Positions 1 through 10,020 of a DNA stretch of 64,000 nt are shown here, piece by piece (the stretch's first letter is position 1; every line of letters starts with the position of its first letter). This DNA is from Balaenoptera acutorostrata (Eukaryota > Chordata > Mammalia > Artiodactyla > Balaenopteridae). Below the pieces are notes generated by a model. That model searched no databases. It had not been told where the DNA came from and saw nothing but the letters and a program-made list of their open reading frames with translations. The stretch is from the NCBI RefSeq assembly GCF_949987535.1, contig NC_080068.1:80191254-80255253 (forward strand). The letters are read 5' to 3'. The translations under genes and the position numbers were made by a program.

Positions 1-42
1 CAGAATCGCTGGAACATTTGGAAGGTCCAGACTGAACCATAC
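1..42 (-). other. TBC1D1: Start of the intron after exon I (partial)
   Basis: On the minus strand this begins with the donor GTATGG directly after exon I. Only 42 bases are in the window and nothing else is visible in them. Confidence 0.95.
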
Positions 43-212
43 CTGACTGATGGTCTTTTCCATCTGCACCAAGCCCAGGTTGGGTAGCGTGCTTTTTATA
101 AAGTCAACTATAGTTTCTAGGTTTTCATGTTGCAGAATCAAGGGCTTATGGCTTCCCAACAGACTTAAAGCCACTTTAAATATGACCTCTGATCCCTGAA
201 GAAAGATCATAT
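43..212 (-). CDS. TBC1D1: TBC1D1 exon I: end of the TBC domain
   Basis: This 170-nt exon runs from acceptor TTTTCCCAG to donor CAG/GTATGG, phase 1 at its start and phase 0 at its end. It encodes (D)MIFLQGSEVIFKVALSLLG, SHKPLILQHENLETIVDF and IKSTLPNLGLVQMEKTISQ. This is the C-terminal helical part of the TBC domain. The SHKPLILQHENLE stretch separates TBC1D1 from TBC1D4. Translation should continue in the next exon (VFEMDIAKQL... in known TBC1D1), which lies before position 1. Recalled human differences are Thr to Ser (QGSEV) and Asn to Ser (TISQ). Confidence 0.98.
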
Positions 213-959
213 CTGGGAAAACACAGAAAAGCAGAAAGTTAAGCCGGACCAGATTCTGATGAAATGGCACTCCATTCCCCTTCACGCACATCGAAGAGCA
301 GGACAGTGGGAAATGTAACCCCAAATTATAAGATCCTGGTATTTCAGATAGGGTTGTCAAGACAATATAGCTAATAATAAATAAATAAATAATATATGTA
401 AATAAATATATATGTAAATATACATACAGTATATATGCTAAACTACTGCTAAAATTTTTTCACAGGTTCAGATAAATCTGTTTTTCACTCCAAAAATATA
501 TCAAGTTCAAACATACCTCAAAAGTTGAAACTGTGAAAAAGAAAACTTTTCATTAGTCTATTTTTTCAGGAATTCTCTGGATTTCAAAGGAGTTATTACT
601 AAAACGTATATTTTTATGAGTAAAACAAAGATGTGTATAAATACTCTATCCTAATTTCTGCTGCTGTAAGTGAAGAAAATGCCTCTGCTTCCTCTGCTTT
701 GAAATAAGGGGTTGAATTAAAAGATCTCTAAAAACTGTAAAAAGCCTGCACCATTGCAAAAGTACATTATTAAATACTTAACAAGTATACTGAATTTTAG
801 CATAATAATGGAATAAAAATTTTTTTTCCTCTGAAGAATTCAAAGAACTTTATCAGGGTTATTTTCTAGTTCTTGCCATTTTTTCCCTTAGAATGGCTGG
901 CGAACGTTAACAATCCCCACATGTACTGTGTACAGGGAGAGGGAGGGCAAGTGGGCCCC

Positions 960-1024
960 CAGCCAGCCCAGCCCAGCCCAGCCCAGCCCAGCCCAGCCCA
1001 GCCCAGCCCAGCCCAGCCCAGCCC
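960..1024. repeat. (CAGCC)n pentanucleotide array; (GGGCT)n on the gene-sense strand
   Basis: About a dozen uninterrupted copies of a 5-base unit. On the plus strand the unit is agccc/cagcc. On the minus strand, which is the sense strand of TBC1D1, it reads GGGCT repeated, giving runs of three G separated by two bases. The array lies about 750 nt upstream of the exon I acceptor on the transcript. Confidence 0.97.
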
Positions 1025-1831
1025 TGGCTCCACCCTCCCCAGAGTTGAAGCCATTCAGAAAGAGACTCCAATGTCCTGGGGCTCGAGCACAGCCCTAGTA
1101 ACTAAATGCTGGGTGACTAAATTTGGGAAAGTTACCTAACAACTGGAATAATAATGTAAGAAGAAATATAATTTTAAAAGATGGGAGCATAAATCTAATT
1201 AGAGGCAACTGTCAATATTATTTTTTTTTTCTGGGGGTGCTGCAGAAGAATGGAAGGGACAAAGAAGCTGTACTTTCCATCAAGTCAAGGAAGACAGAAG
1301 CAGGTGAGAGGGAGAATTCCTAGCCTCTGCCTCCCTGGGTGGTTTAGGGTGATGAGAAGTGAAAGCCATTAAGAAACAGGCCACTGAGCGCAGGCTGGAG
1401 GTGCCCCAGGGTGGTTTGTGGATGGCATAAGGGAGACACCCAAGCACCGGCTGGCTGGGTCAGCCCCGGAGATGCTGCGAGACCATCACGTGAGCAGACC
1501 TGGCGCCCGGCTGGGTGCAGCCCTGCGGGCAGCCGCTCCCAGAGAGCCCAGGGCCACACTGCTCCCTCAACTTCACACTGCTCCTGGTTCAGGGCAGCTC
1601 CAGGCAACTGAAAAGGACAGATGCTGCCTCCTCAGGTCTGGCTGTAGGGGCTGGGAAGATAAACTGGAGAACAGATCACATCTTTGAAATCTGAACTTCT
1701 TAGGGGTAGGAGTACATGTATCGAGGCAGTGCTGTGGTAGAATAGTCCCGTGAAATGTCTGATTTTAAAAATATGCAGTCTACCCATGTAATTCACCACT
1801 ACAGAAAACATAAAGATCTAAAATTGTGCTA

Positions 1832-2170
1832 CAGGGGCTTCCCTGGTGGCGCAGTGGTTAAGAATCCGCCTGCCAATGCAGGGGACACGGGTTCGAGCCC
1901 TGGTCCGGGAAGATCCCACATGCCGCAGAGCAACTAAGCCCATGCGCCACAGCTACTGAGCCTGCGCTCTAGAGCCCACAAGCCACAACTACTGAAGCCC
2001 GCGCGCCTAGAGCCCGTGCTCCGCAACAAGAGAAGCCACCGCAGTGAGAAGCCCGCGAACTGCAACGAAGAGTATCCCCCGCTCACCGCAACTAGAGAAA
2101 AGCCCTCACGCAGCAATGAAGACCCAACGCAAGCAAAAAAAAATTTTTTAATAAAATAAAATAAAATAAG
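1832..2170 (+). mobile_element. CHR-type tRNA-derived SINE
   Basis: The head reads ggcttccctggtggcgcag, with a pol III A-box-like segment (tggcgcagtggtta) and B box (ggttcgagccc), followed by the CHR body and an A-rich tail (aaaaaaaaattttttaataaaat). Imperfect target-site duplications attgtgcta (1823-1831) and attgcgcta (2171-2179) flank it. It is antisense to TBC1D1. Confidence 0.95.
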
Positions 2171-5100
2171 ATTGCGCTATAACTAAGACATATTTTTAAG
2201 CAGAAATGACGTTTTCAAAAACAAAGTAAATTTGAAGTTTCTTTGGTTTAGACAGTAAGACTTCCTTTCAATATATGAACACTTATAGCTGAATAAAAAC
2301 TAATGGCATCTATCAGAATCAATATCAAGGCATTCTCTGCAGGGCTTCTGGGGGAGTGGACTGCACTACCAGACCAATGACGTGCTATAGCTCAGCATCT
2401 TCAGTCTCTGGGGCAAGGACCTTAAATTTAGATATAGTCCCACATCTAAGCCAGTTAAAATAAATAACAACTGGGAAACTTTTATGAGCATAATCAAATA
2501 CACAATCCACATCAGCAGTCTTAAGATTAACAACGGTCTTCCAAGTTTTATTCCTTTAGGATCTTGGTTTTTATAACAAATCTACTTACTAGTAGAGTGC
2601 TTCCTGTGATTCTGAACTTTTCCAAACTGTATGAAGAAAACAAAGGGAAATCTGGAGAGGTGGTTTTTTTACTTAACTCTTTTTTGGTTATCTTAAATCC
2701 AAAACAAAACAGAATACAAAAGGGAAGAAAATGCCCCAAGGAAAGGTGGCTGCCGAACCCAGCCTTAAAGAACCAACAGAAACTCCCCAGTCAAGAAGTC
2801 AGGGAGTAATACTCCGAGCAGAAGGAAAAGAAGGTGGAAATGCTGAGGTGTGAAAGCACACAGCATGTGCAGGAGCCCGAAAGAGTAGGTAAGGCAGGAG
2901 CCCTGGTCGTGGGGCCAGACTGTGAGGGCCCAGGCCATTCTACCTTTACCAGCGTGCACACACCAGGGGCACAGAAGGCCTTCTCTTCCTCTTTCCTCAG
3001 TAGGTCAGCGTATTCCCTGGTTAGGAGATGATGCCAATGAGACCCCGGTTATGGGTCTGAGCCTTGCTAGGAAGGGCCAGTTAACTTTAGACGGAGAAAA
3101 GCCACCTTTTAAGAGCCACTGACAAGACCATGCTGATTCCCAGCAGCAGACGCCCCTGTGCATGCTGCCAGATGCCTCAAGATGCCTGACTCACCAGCAC
3201 TCCTGGAGGCCCACCCCAGGTGCCCATCCTTCTGACGACAAGCTGGCCAGTGGTCTGCACGAGTGAGGCTGGGAGAGCTCAGCCCCAGAAGCCTCTGTTA
3301 GACTAAGGAGGCTTCAAATAAGGATTTCCTTTCGGGACACGACTGAGGAATGTATCTGAAGGGTTGAAGGAAGGACCCCTCAAAGCTTTGCTGAGAAGAA
3401 GGGGCTCCTACATTTATCTGGCTACACTTAGGGGCAACATCTGTATCCCTCAGAGACAATTAGCACACCTTTTTCTCCCTCTGCAAGTTTTAAAAATTAA
3501 GTAATTTTTAAATAATAGTAAAGAAAAAGGTTACCTATAAACCCACTGCCCCAACCCAATTACTGTCATTTTTGCCCATTTCCCAATCCCTATACATTTA
3601 CATACTAGAATTTTTTTTTTTTTTTTAAACAATAGTCTCCTTGGAAAAGTGAGTTGATTTCCCACATTTGAAAATCACTGCACAAGGAAGTGAGCTGCTA
3701 AGTCTTTCAGCAGCGCGGCAGGAGCCCAGCTCAAAACCCTGTGGCCGACTTTCCTTCTCTCCTTTTTTAAGCCCACCTAGAAACAGGCAAAGGGGTTCAT
3801 CGGGCATGCAGCAGAGGGAACCTTAAATTCAGCTGACTCCACCACCTTGCAAATTGTTTGCTGAGAACACCACAAATAACTACTTTGCTTTGAAGACACT
3901 TCGGCAGCCCTGCTATCGTGGTAACGTGTATGGGAACTCTGTCTGAAACTCCCCACGACATTAGAAGTGCCATTTTCCTATGGGGGGGAAATGATCAAGG
4001 CAAAGCACACGGCCAGGAGGTGAACTTATCCTACATCCCTTTTCCAGCCACCTTTGTCTCTGTCGCGGGCCAGCCCTCTCCTGAACTTTCTCTGGGAGGC
4101 TGCGGTCCTCCAGCTGTGATATCCCCACATTTCACCAGGAACAGGCAGGAGAGAGATGAAGGATGCTGACAGCCTTGCAGTAAGATGACAGCGCAGACTG
4201 GGCAAAGACTCACTTCATCACCGCTGTATCGCGTTACCCGGAAGAGCCCTTTTCCCTGGCCACCCAAACAGTCTTGTTTCCCAGTCTAGTTTAGTCCTGA
4301 AGCCTCTCAGAACCCCTCCCTACATTACAGGTGGCTTCTGCGTTTGGCCAAACCCTGATCTTTAGATTCCACCTCCTCTCTCATCCACTTGGCAGCACAT
4401 CCTATAGAAAACGTCAGGAGCCTAATAATAGCACAGCCACCACCTCCAGCAGGAGCAAGGCAGGTCCTATTTTTCAGACTTTTTTCCCCCAAAGGTAGAC
4501 ATCAGGAGGTGAACAGAACAAGCATCTCTCCCAGGACCCCTCTACTACCAGACTGGAAAAATACAGGAGGAGGCGATTTTACATTATGTGACACCTGACA
4601 TCCAGAAGAGTGTGGTTAATTACCATGTAAAGGTCGAGGCTCGGGCATCACTGGCAGCTGTCCCTCCAAGTAGCATATACTTAGTTCGAGGTAAGCTATT
4701 AATCTATGTTTGAGCTACGCTGACTGCAAGCTGAGAATCTGTTACTTACATATAAAATAGTGAAGAGTTAACAAAAGTCCTCTTGTTTTTAGGTTTTATC
4801 CAGGCCTAAAGGCCTATAATGAAATGGACCCCAGGCCAAAAAAGCCTGCAGTATATATATGAATGGCAGGCTTTGGGATTTAAAATGAAGCTACCCACCA
4901 ATGCGGAGCTAAGTCACCGATGCTAAATATAGAAATGGTTTTTTAAAAAACCTATCTTTTCTATGGTTTCACCTTACCAATAAAATGGTTCACTTTTAAC
5001 TACTGATAGATGGAATGACATCACAACACAGTGCTGTCTTAAGTCCCCACTTCCTACCTATAATCTCAGGAGCCCTGAGCCCTGAGCCCTTAGCCAGCTG

Positions 5101-6131
5101 AACACGAACCCACTCAGTGCAGCGGGGGTCTGTGGGCTCCAGGACTCATAGAGACTGGCATCGTTAGGCATAATGTACAAGAAACTCCAAGACCCACCTC
5201 TGACTACATAATATCGAGAAGAAGACCCTGCTTTCACTGGCTTCAGCTGTACTTATGACGTCATGAGGATGAGCTTCAGAGAGTTCTGAATATTCTGCAG
5301 CAGAAGGGCTGTCATTTCCAAAGCAGATTTTGTCTGTCTGTCTGGTTGCTGTTAATGCCTCTTACCCACTTCTGCAGTGAGGAAAGAGCTCTTCCCCCAG
5401 AGCTTTACGGCCCTAGAGCCCAGAACTCTGGGCAGCAGCAGCTTCCGTGCCTGCGGCTGGGGCAGTGACACTCGGCGCTGACCCTTCGGCCCTTCCTGCT
5501 CAGCCCCCTCTGTAGAGTTTTCTTCACAAACAGTGTAATTCAATGCTTGAGCTGTTTTCAAACCATCTAATAACACTCCCTCCTCCCCCTTTCAATCTTC
5601 ACTGCTCTCCATTACCCTTCTGAAAAAACACAGTAAAGAATCAGGAGAAAAAGTGAAGCAGACTAATGATTTTCTTTTCATTTCCAGAGTAAGAAAGGTA
5701 GAACACACAGAAATGTTTGGCAAGAAAGACTGAAGCCTACAGCTAAACATCTTGTAGTTTCTGTGACTCTTTTTGGGTCAACTAAGCAGATAGTTTTGAG
5801 GACTTCTTTAAAAAACTTATGGTATAAAACCTTCATGAAATCTCACTAATGATTTGTTTAACCAGGGAAAGAGTGTTTAGTATCAATTATTTTCAGTGCT
5901 TATATTTTTTTTTTAGGGACGGAAAATAAAAATCAATTTGGGGAGGTAGCTATGCAAAAATGGGGAGAGTAGTGAATATTTTAAGAACCTAGATTCTCCC
6001 AGTAAAGCCAAATGGGAAATTCTTTAAAAGTTCTTGCAGACAGAAGTAAATGATAATAAAAATCTAGTACTTTGCGGGGGAAGAGGAGGAGAGACGATGA
6101 CTCAATGCCCACTTAAAAAGCAAATTTTAGG

Positions 6132-6482
6132 CGGGCTTCCCAGGTGGCGCAGTGGCTAGGAATCTGCCTGCCAATGCAGGGGACACGGGTTCGGGCCCTG
6201 GTCCGGGAAGATCCCACATGCCACAGAGCAACTAAGCCCGTGCGCCACAACAAGTGAGCCTGCGCTCTAGAGCCCGCGAGCCACAACTACTGAGCCTGTG
6301 TGCCACAACTACTGAAGCCCACACGCCTAGAGCCGGTGCTCCGCAACAAGAGAAGCCACCGCAATGAGAAGCCTGTGCACCGCAACAAAGAGTAGCCCCT
6401 GCTCTCCACAACTAGAGAAAGCCGCGCACAGCAGCAAAGACCCAATGCAGCCTAAAATAAATAAATTTATTTAAAAAAAAAA
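6132..6482 (+). mobile_element. CHR-type SINE with a perfect 17-bp target-site duplication
   Basis: This is a full tRNA-related head (gggcttcccaggtggcgcag; B box ggttcgggccc) and CHR body with two to three copies of the gccacaactactga unit, ending in an A-rich tail. The duplication aaaaagcaaattttagg at 6115-6131 is repeated exactly at 6483-6499, which marks a relatively recent retrotransposition. Confidence 0.97.
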
Positions 6483-7029
6483 AAAAAGCAAATTTTAGGA
6501 TTTCTAGAATCTAGATATACAAGTGGTCTGCCCAAAGCTGCCTAAAGTGACTCTCTCTTTTGTGAACAATCCCTTTAAGATGGTCTCTAATTCTAAAAAC
6601 GAATCTAAAAAAGTATAAGAGCACAGGTTTTTAAGCTATCAAGTGACTCAACATAAATGGTACTTTAAAACCACTTGGTATGTGATGACAATCAATTTTT
6701 TAATAACCTCTTCCTCCACAGTAAAAAGATAAAAAGAACCTGAATTGTCAGAATTATTACTTCATCCTGAAGCAGGGAAAGCACACTGTACAAGAGCTGA
6801 CTGCTCACAGCATGTCACTCGGCTCCTATCCCTGCCAGGTCAAGGCAACCTTTTACATTTTTTTAATTTTCAGTTTTTTAAATTGACGTCTAATTGACAA
6901 GGCAGTTTTGAGACTTTGCACGTGAACATTCATTTAAAACTTTGACAATCTTCCCGAAAAGTAAATCAAGTAAACGGGGAGATGGTTTGAAATGTGACCC
7001 ACCCACAGCTACGGGGGCACAGCAGTGGG

Positions 7030-7960
7030 AAGATGACGCGGGGGGCGCGTGAGGACGGACCGTGGGTCGGCGACACAGACGTGCCTTTGAGAGCGCGCCG
7101 GCAGAGGAGGCGAAGAGCCAAGGGTCGGGGAAGCGGAGCGAGAGGAGAAGACGCAGGGGAGACCTAGAAAGAGCAGTGGCCCAGGACTCCCGGTGGAGAA
7201 GTCTCAGGGAGCTCAGCGAGCAAGCCCTGGGCCAGAGAGGTCGAGGAAGAGGCTCAGGAGAAACATCTCTGGGCCCCCCGCCAGGCTCCTCGGCCCAGCC
7301 TGCAGCAAGTCTGCTCCAGGGGGAGCCTGGGGGGAGGGAATCGGAGCTAAGCCCACAAGAAGGCATGGAGGCGAGGCCCTGACCATCAGAAGTCAAGCAG
7401 GTCCTGCACCTCCCGAAGCCTGATCCTCACTAAACTGAGAGTGACAAATAACAGCCTGTCTTGTAGAAGACGCAGGTATAAAAATGAGAAGAATCACCGC
7501 GGAGTGACGACACACGGCTCCCATCTAACTCGAGGACGCGGGTCCCGGCGAACAGACTCACACACACTCACCGAAGACTCTGGCTACGAACCCCAGGGGG
7601 AACTGCGAGGCGAACACTGTGAGGAACCAGGGCGCGGCGTAGAGGCTGGGGCCGATCTCGTGCTCCTCCAGGTGATTGTAGAGGTCTCTGTGGTAGTCGT
7701 GGAGCAGCCTCGAGAGCTGGTACATCTGGATCTGCAGGGACACGCACACAGGGTCACCGCGGGAGATCAGCACCCACCCCACTCGGAGGCGGAAGGACCA
7801 CGGAACTCTCCTCGTGGCTCCTGAGACCCTTGCTCTCGCCCTCCGTCATCCAGCGAGTGCTCGCTGGGGCTGCTGTGGCGAGGCGGGGGCCGGGCCGGGC
7901 CCGGGGCGCTCACGGCGGGGCTCCTCCGGCCACGGCCTTTCTTCTTACTGTTCCCTCGCG
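7030..7960. promoter_or_regulatory. CpG-dense block spanning exon H
   Basis: CpG dinucleotides are frequent in 7030-7140 (about 16 in 120 bases by eye) and again in 7840-7960 (about 14 in 110 bases, including the ggcgaggcgggggccgggcc tract), on either side of exon H. Most of the window is CpG-poor. This fits a small intragenic CpG island or simply a GC-rich exon neighbourhood. No TATA box or clear start site is evident, so promoter activity is not claimed. Confidence 0.45.
7572..7731 (-). CDS. TBC1D1: TBC1D1 exon H: middle of the TBC domain
   Basis: This 160-nt exon runs from acceptor CCCTGCAG to donor CTTCG/GTGAGT, phase 0 at its start and phase 1 at its end. It encodes [39 protein letters not shown] and [14 protein letters not shown], and its last G joins exon I to give Asp. 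The WFLT...F and P...R pattern is the conserved helical part of TBC domains. The exon is GC-richer than its neighbours and sits inside a CpG-dense block. Val for Met in WFLTV is the only change noticed against recalled human sequence. Confidence 0.98.
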
Positions 7961-9054
7961 CTCCTCGGCTGGGAGAAGCTACGCGTCTGTCTTGTGGCAA
8001 CGTTTCGTAAGTTCTCTTACAGATACACATTCTTAGCAAAACCCAAAGCCAGGGGAACCTGAAGCAAAAAGCCAGCCTCTCGCCAACAGCGGAGAGCACA
8101 CACTGCAGAAGGATGCCACTGTACCTGTCCCCTAGGTTCCCGCTGAACACCCCAAACCACTCAAGAGGCAGGACAGGTGTGACTTCTTCAGGTTTACAAC
8201 ACAGGAAAGTTCAAATAAGCTGACAAGCGTTTATCTCGAGACGGAGAAAAGTTTTCCAAGTGGGCTGGACGTGAGCTCAGGGGGCTCCCTCTTCAGAGTG
8301 ACGTGGCTCTGGCAGGAAGCCCATGAGGGTCCCGGGGCTCACAGCTGGCCTACAGCCAGCCCCGACTGAGCTGTCCCTGGCCCGAGCCCAGAGGACCAGT
8401 GACCTGCAGAGGGCGCTACAGCCGGCTATGTACTGCCCACAACGGGAAAAACTGTTTCCGGGAGGCCAGATGACATAGCTCTCTCAGGTACCAGCTGCGG
8501 CTCTTTTGTATCAAAAAGAAATCTAATCTCTAGGCCACCAGCCCAAACACAGCCGTGTGTATACTACACTACACACGACTTGTGTAATATACTATATCAG
8601 TATATACTGTTGTATACTATTCTATACAAATCTGAAACATTCCACTCTCTGCGATGGCAGGCGCACCTACATTAAATACGCTAACGGGGGTACATAGGAA
8701 GAAGCCGACAGCATGTGTGGAAAGTGTTATGTGGGCCCAAATCTCCTAGTGAACGGGATGGCTTCCTTCTATGGGATTTATGTTCATGTGGTCCACACAC
8801 ACAGGTGGAGGTGAAAGGATTTCTAGCCATGTTGTTCAGTGCTCTGGAAAAGTCCTAGGCTCTAACGTACACTTTCTAAGGCTCTGATATCAGAGTATCT
8901 TGCTGGTAAACAAACACGTAAACACATGTTCCAACATTTAGGAATATCCTCAAAGCAGGATCCAGAGTTCTCCCCACCTCTGAAAGGCGGTGGTAGCAGC
9001 AATGGAACACACTGTTGTATGGGGTTTTCTTCTGACATGACCTGCCACCTGTCA

Positions 9055-9400
9055 CTCATTCATTCAACAAATACGGACGAGGTGCCCACTTCATCCCAGG
9101 CACTGGCCTAGGAACTAGGGACTCAGCCCCAAGACAGGTAAGATCCCTGCCCTCTCATGATATACGCTAAGGAGAGCCAGAAAATAAACAAGTAAATAAA
9201 TAAGGAAACAAGATAATTTCAGGCAGTAAGTGTGTTACGCAAAAGGAATGAGACAGGATCACGTGACACAGCGAGCCGGGGTGGGTGGAAGAGGGGGGAC
9301 ACGGCACCTGCGTGAACAGGTGATATCTGAGCTGGACCTGGGATGGCAGGGATTGAGGGGTAGGGATGGGATCCCCGGCAGAGGAAGGAGCAAATACACT
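9055..9400 (+). repeat. L2 LINE 3' fragment
   Basis: The sequence cattcattcaacaaatacgg, then ccaggcactggcctaggaac, then the actcagccccaagacag and 'gatccctgccctctcatga' segments follow the familiar L2 3' consensus order in plus orientation, with typical old-repeat divergence. Confidence 0.8.
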
Positions 9401-9459
9401 GGGAGGTTAGGAATCAGACCACCTGAAGGTGGTCTGATAAAGGGTAAAAGGGAGGGTGC

Positions 9460-9665
9460 CCTGGAGTCAGACAGGCCTAGGTTTAAATCCCAGCTCTGCC
9501 ACCTGCTAGCTGTGTGACCTGCTCAAATTACATAACCTCTCTGAGCCTTAGCTTTCCCATCTATAAACTGAGCTGATCAACAATGTCTTCCTGAAGTTTG
9601 AGGAGGTAAGTGCACATGCAACGTTTGATGTAAGGCCTAGCACAGAGTAAGTTCTCAGCAGTGAC
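9460..9665 (+). repeat. MIR SINE
   Basis: The core reads aatcccagctctgccacctg, then ctagctgtgtgacctgctca, then cctctctgagccttagcttt, the diagnostic MIR core in plus orientation, ending with a cacagagtaagttctcagca-like tail. Confidence 0.88.
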
Positions 9666-9775
9666 AGGTGTTACAGTGTTAACTGATGGTGGGAAAGTTC
9701 CTTAGATATACCTGGAAAGGGATCATAAACATTTTAGAGTTCATCTTTATCAAAGACTTAAGGAACGCTCTCTAC

Positions 9776-10020
9776 CTGTAAAATAATCATGTCTGGCCGA
9801 TACTGTTTCCGCAGACCCATGTCAAACATCAGAAACTTGAGCATGTTGAATGCCTCTTCTTCACCCATATGAAGCAGCAGAATGCCTGCTACAAAGCTGA
9901 GACCTTGGCAATAGCCTACTTCCTGGTCTAGAAGCGAGTAGGCCTTCAAAATGTTGTAAAGTGACAGCTGCCCCGCTCCTAGCTGAGCAGAGAAGTACGG
10001 ATGTGTTGGAAAGGTTCGCC
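9776..10020 (-). CDS. TBC1D1: TBC1D1 exon G: catalytic core with arginine and glutamine fingers
   Basis: This 245-nt exon enters in phase 1 and leaves in phase 0 (donor TTACAG/GTAGAG). It encodes [59 protein letters not shown] and [19 protein letters not shown]. The first Arg is the arginine finger completing IxxDxxR (ILIDLGR across the exon F/G junction). YCQG supplies the glutamine finger of the dual-finger mechanism by which TBC domains speed GTP hydrolysis on Rab proteins. Both catalytic residues are intact, so the domain should be active. Known Rab substrates of the family include Rab8A, Rab10 and Rab14. Recalled human differences are Ser to Gly (HMGEEE) and Lys to Asn (AFNML). Confidence 0.98.

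Larger units (their letters stand above)
213..7571 (-). other. TBC1D1: Intron between exons H and I
   Basis: This is a 7.4-kb intron. It holds an AT-rich stretch at 370-430, a (CAGCC)n pentamer array at 960-1024, and CHR SINEs at 1832-2170 and 6132-6482. A CpG-dense tract at 7030-7140 lies next to exon H. The intervals 2171-6114 and 6500-7020 show only degenerate, mostly unassignable sequence with short poly-T and poly-A runs. I see no exon or RNA gene in them. Confidence 0.9.
7732..9775 (-). other. TBC1D1: Intron between exons G and H
   Basis: This 2.0-kb intron has the CpG-rich tract at 7840-7960, an AT-rich tata-repeat stretch near 8555-8630, an L2 fragment at about 9055-9400 and a MIR at about 9460-9665. 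The remainder (7961-9050) is unassigned single-copy-looking sequence. Confidence 0.9.

Noticed and set aside
866..1139. Repetitive protein frames (GLGWA / PAQPS repeats)
   Set aside because: They are translations of the pentanucleotide array in different frames, not a protein.
1832..2170. tRNA gene called from A and B boxes
   Set aside because: The tRNA-like head belongs to a SINE with a long non-tRNA body and A-rich tail; the same applies to the other SINE copies.
6890..7396. 168-codon minus-strand open frame beside exon H
   Set aside because: It lies in the CpG-rich intron, has biased Pro/Ser/Leu/Arg content and no splice continuity with TBC1D1 exons.
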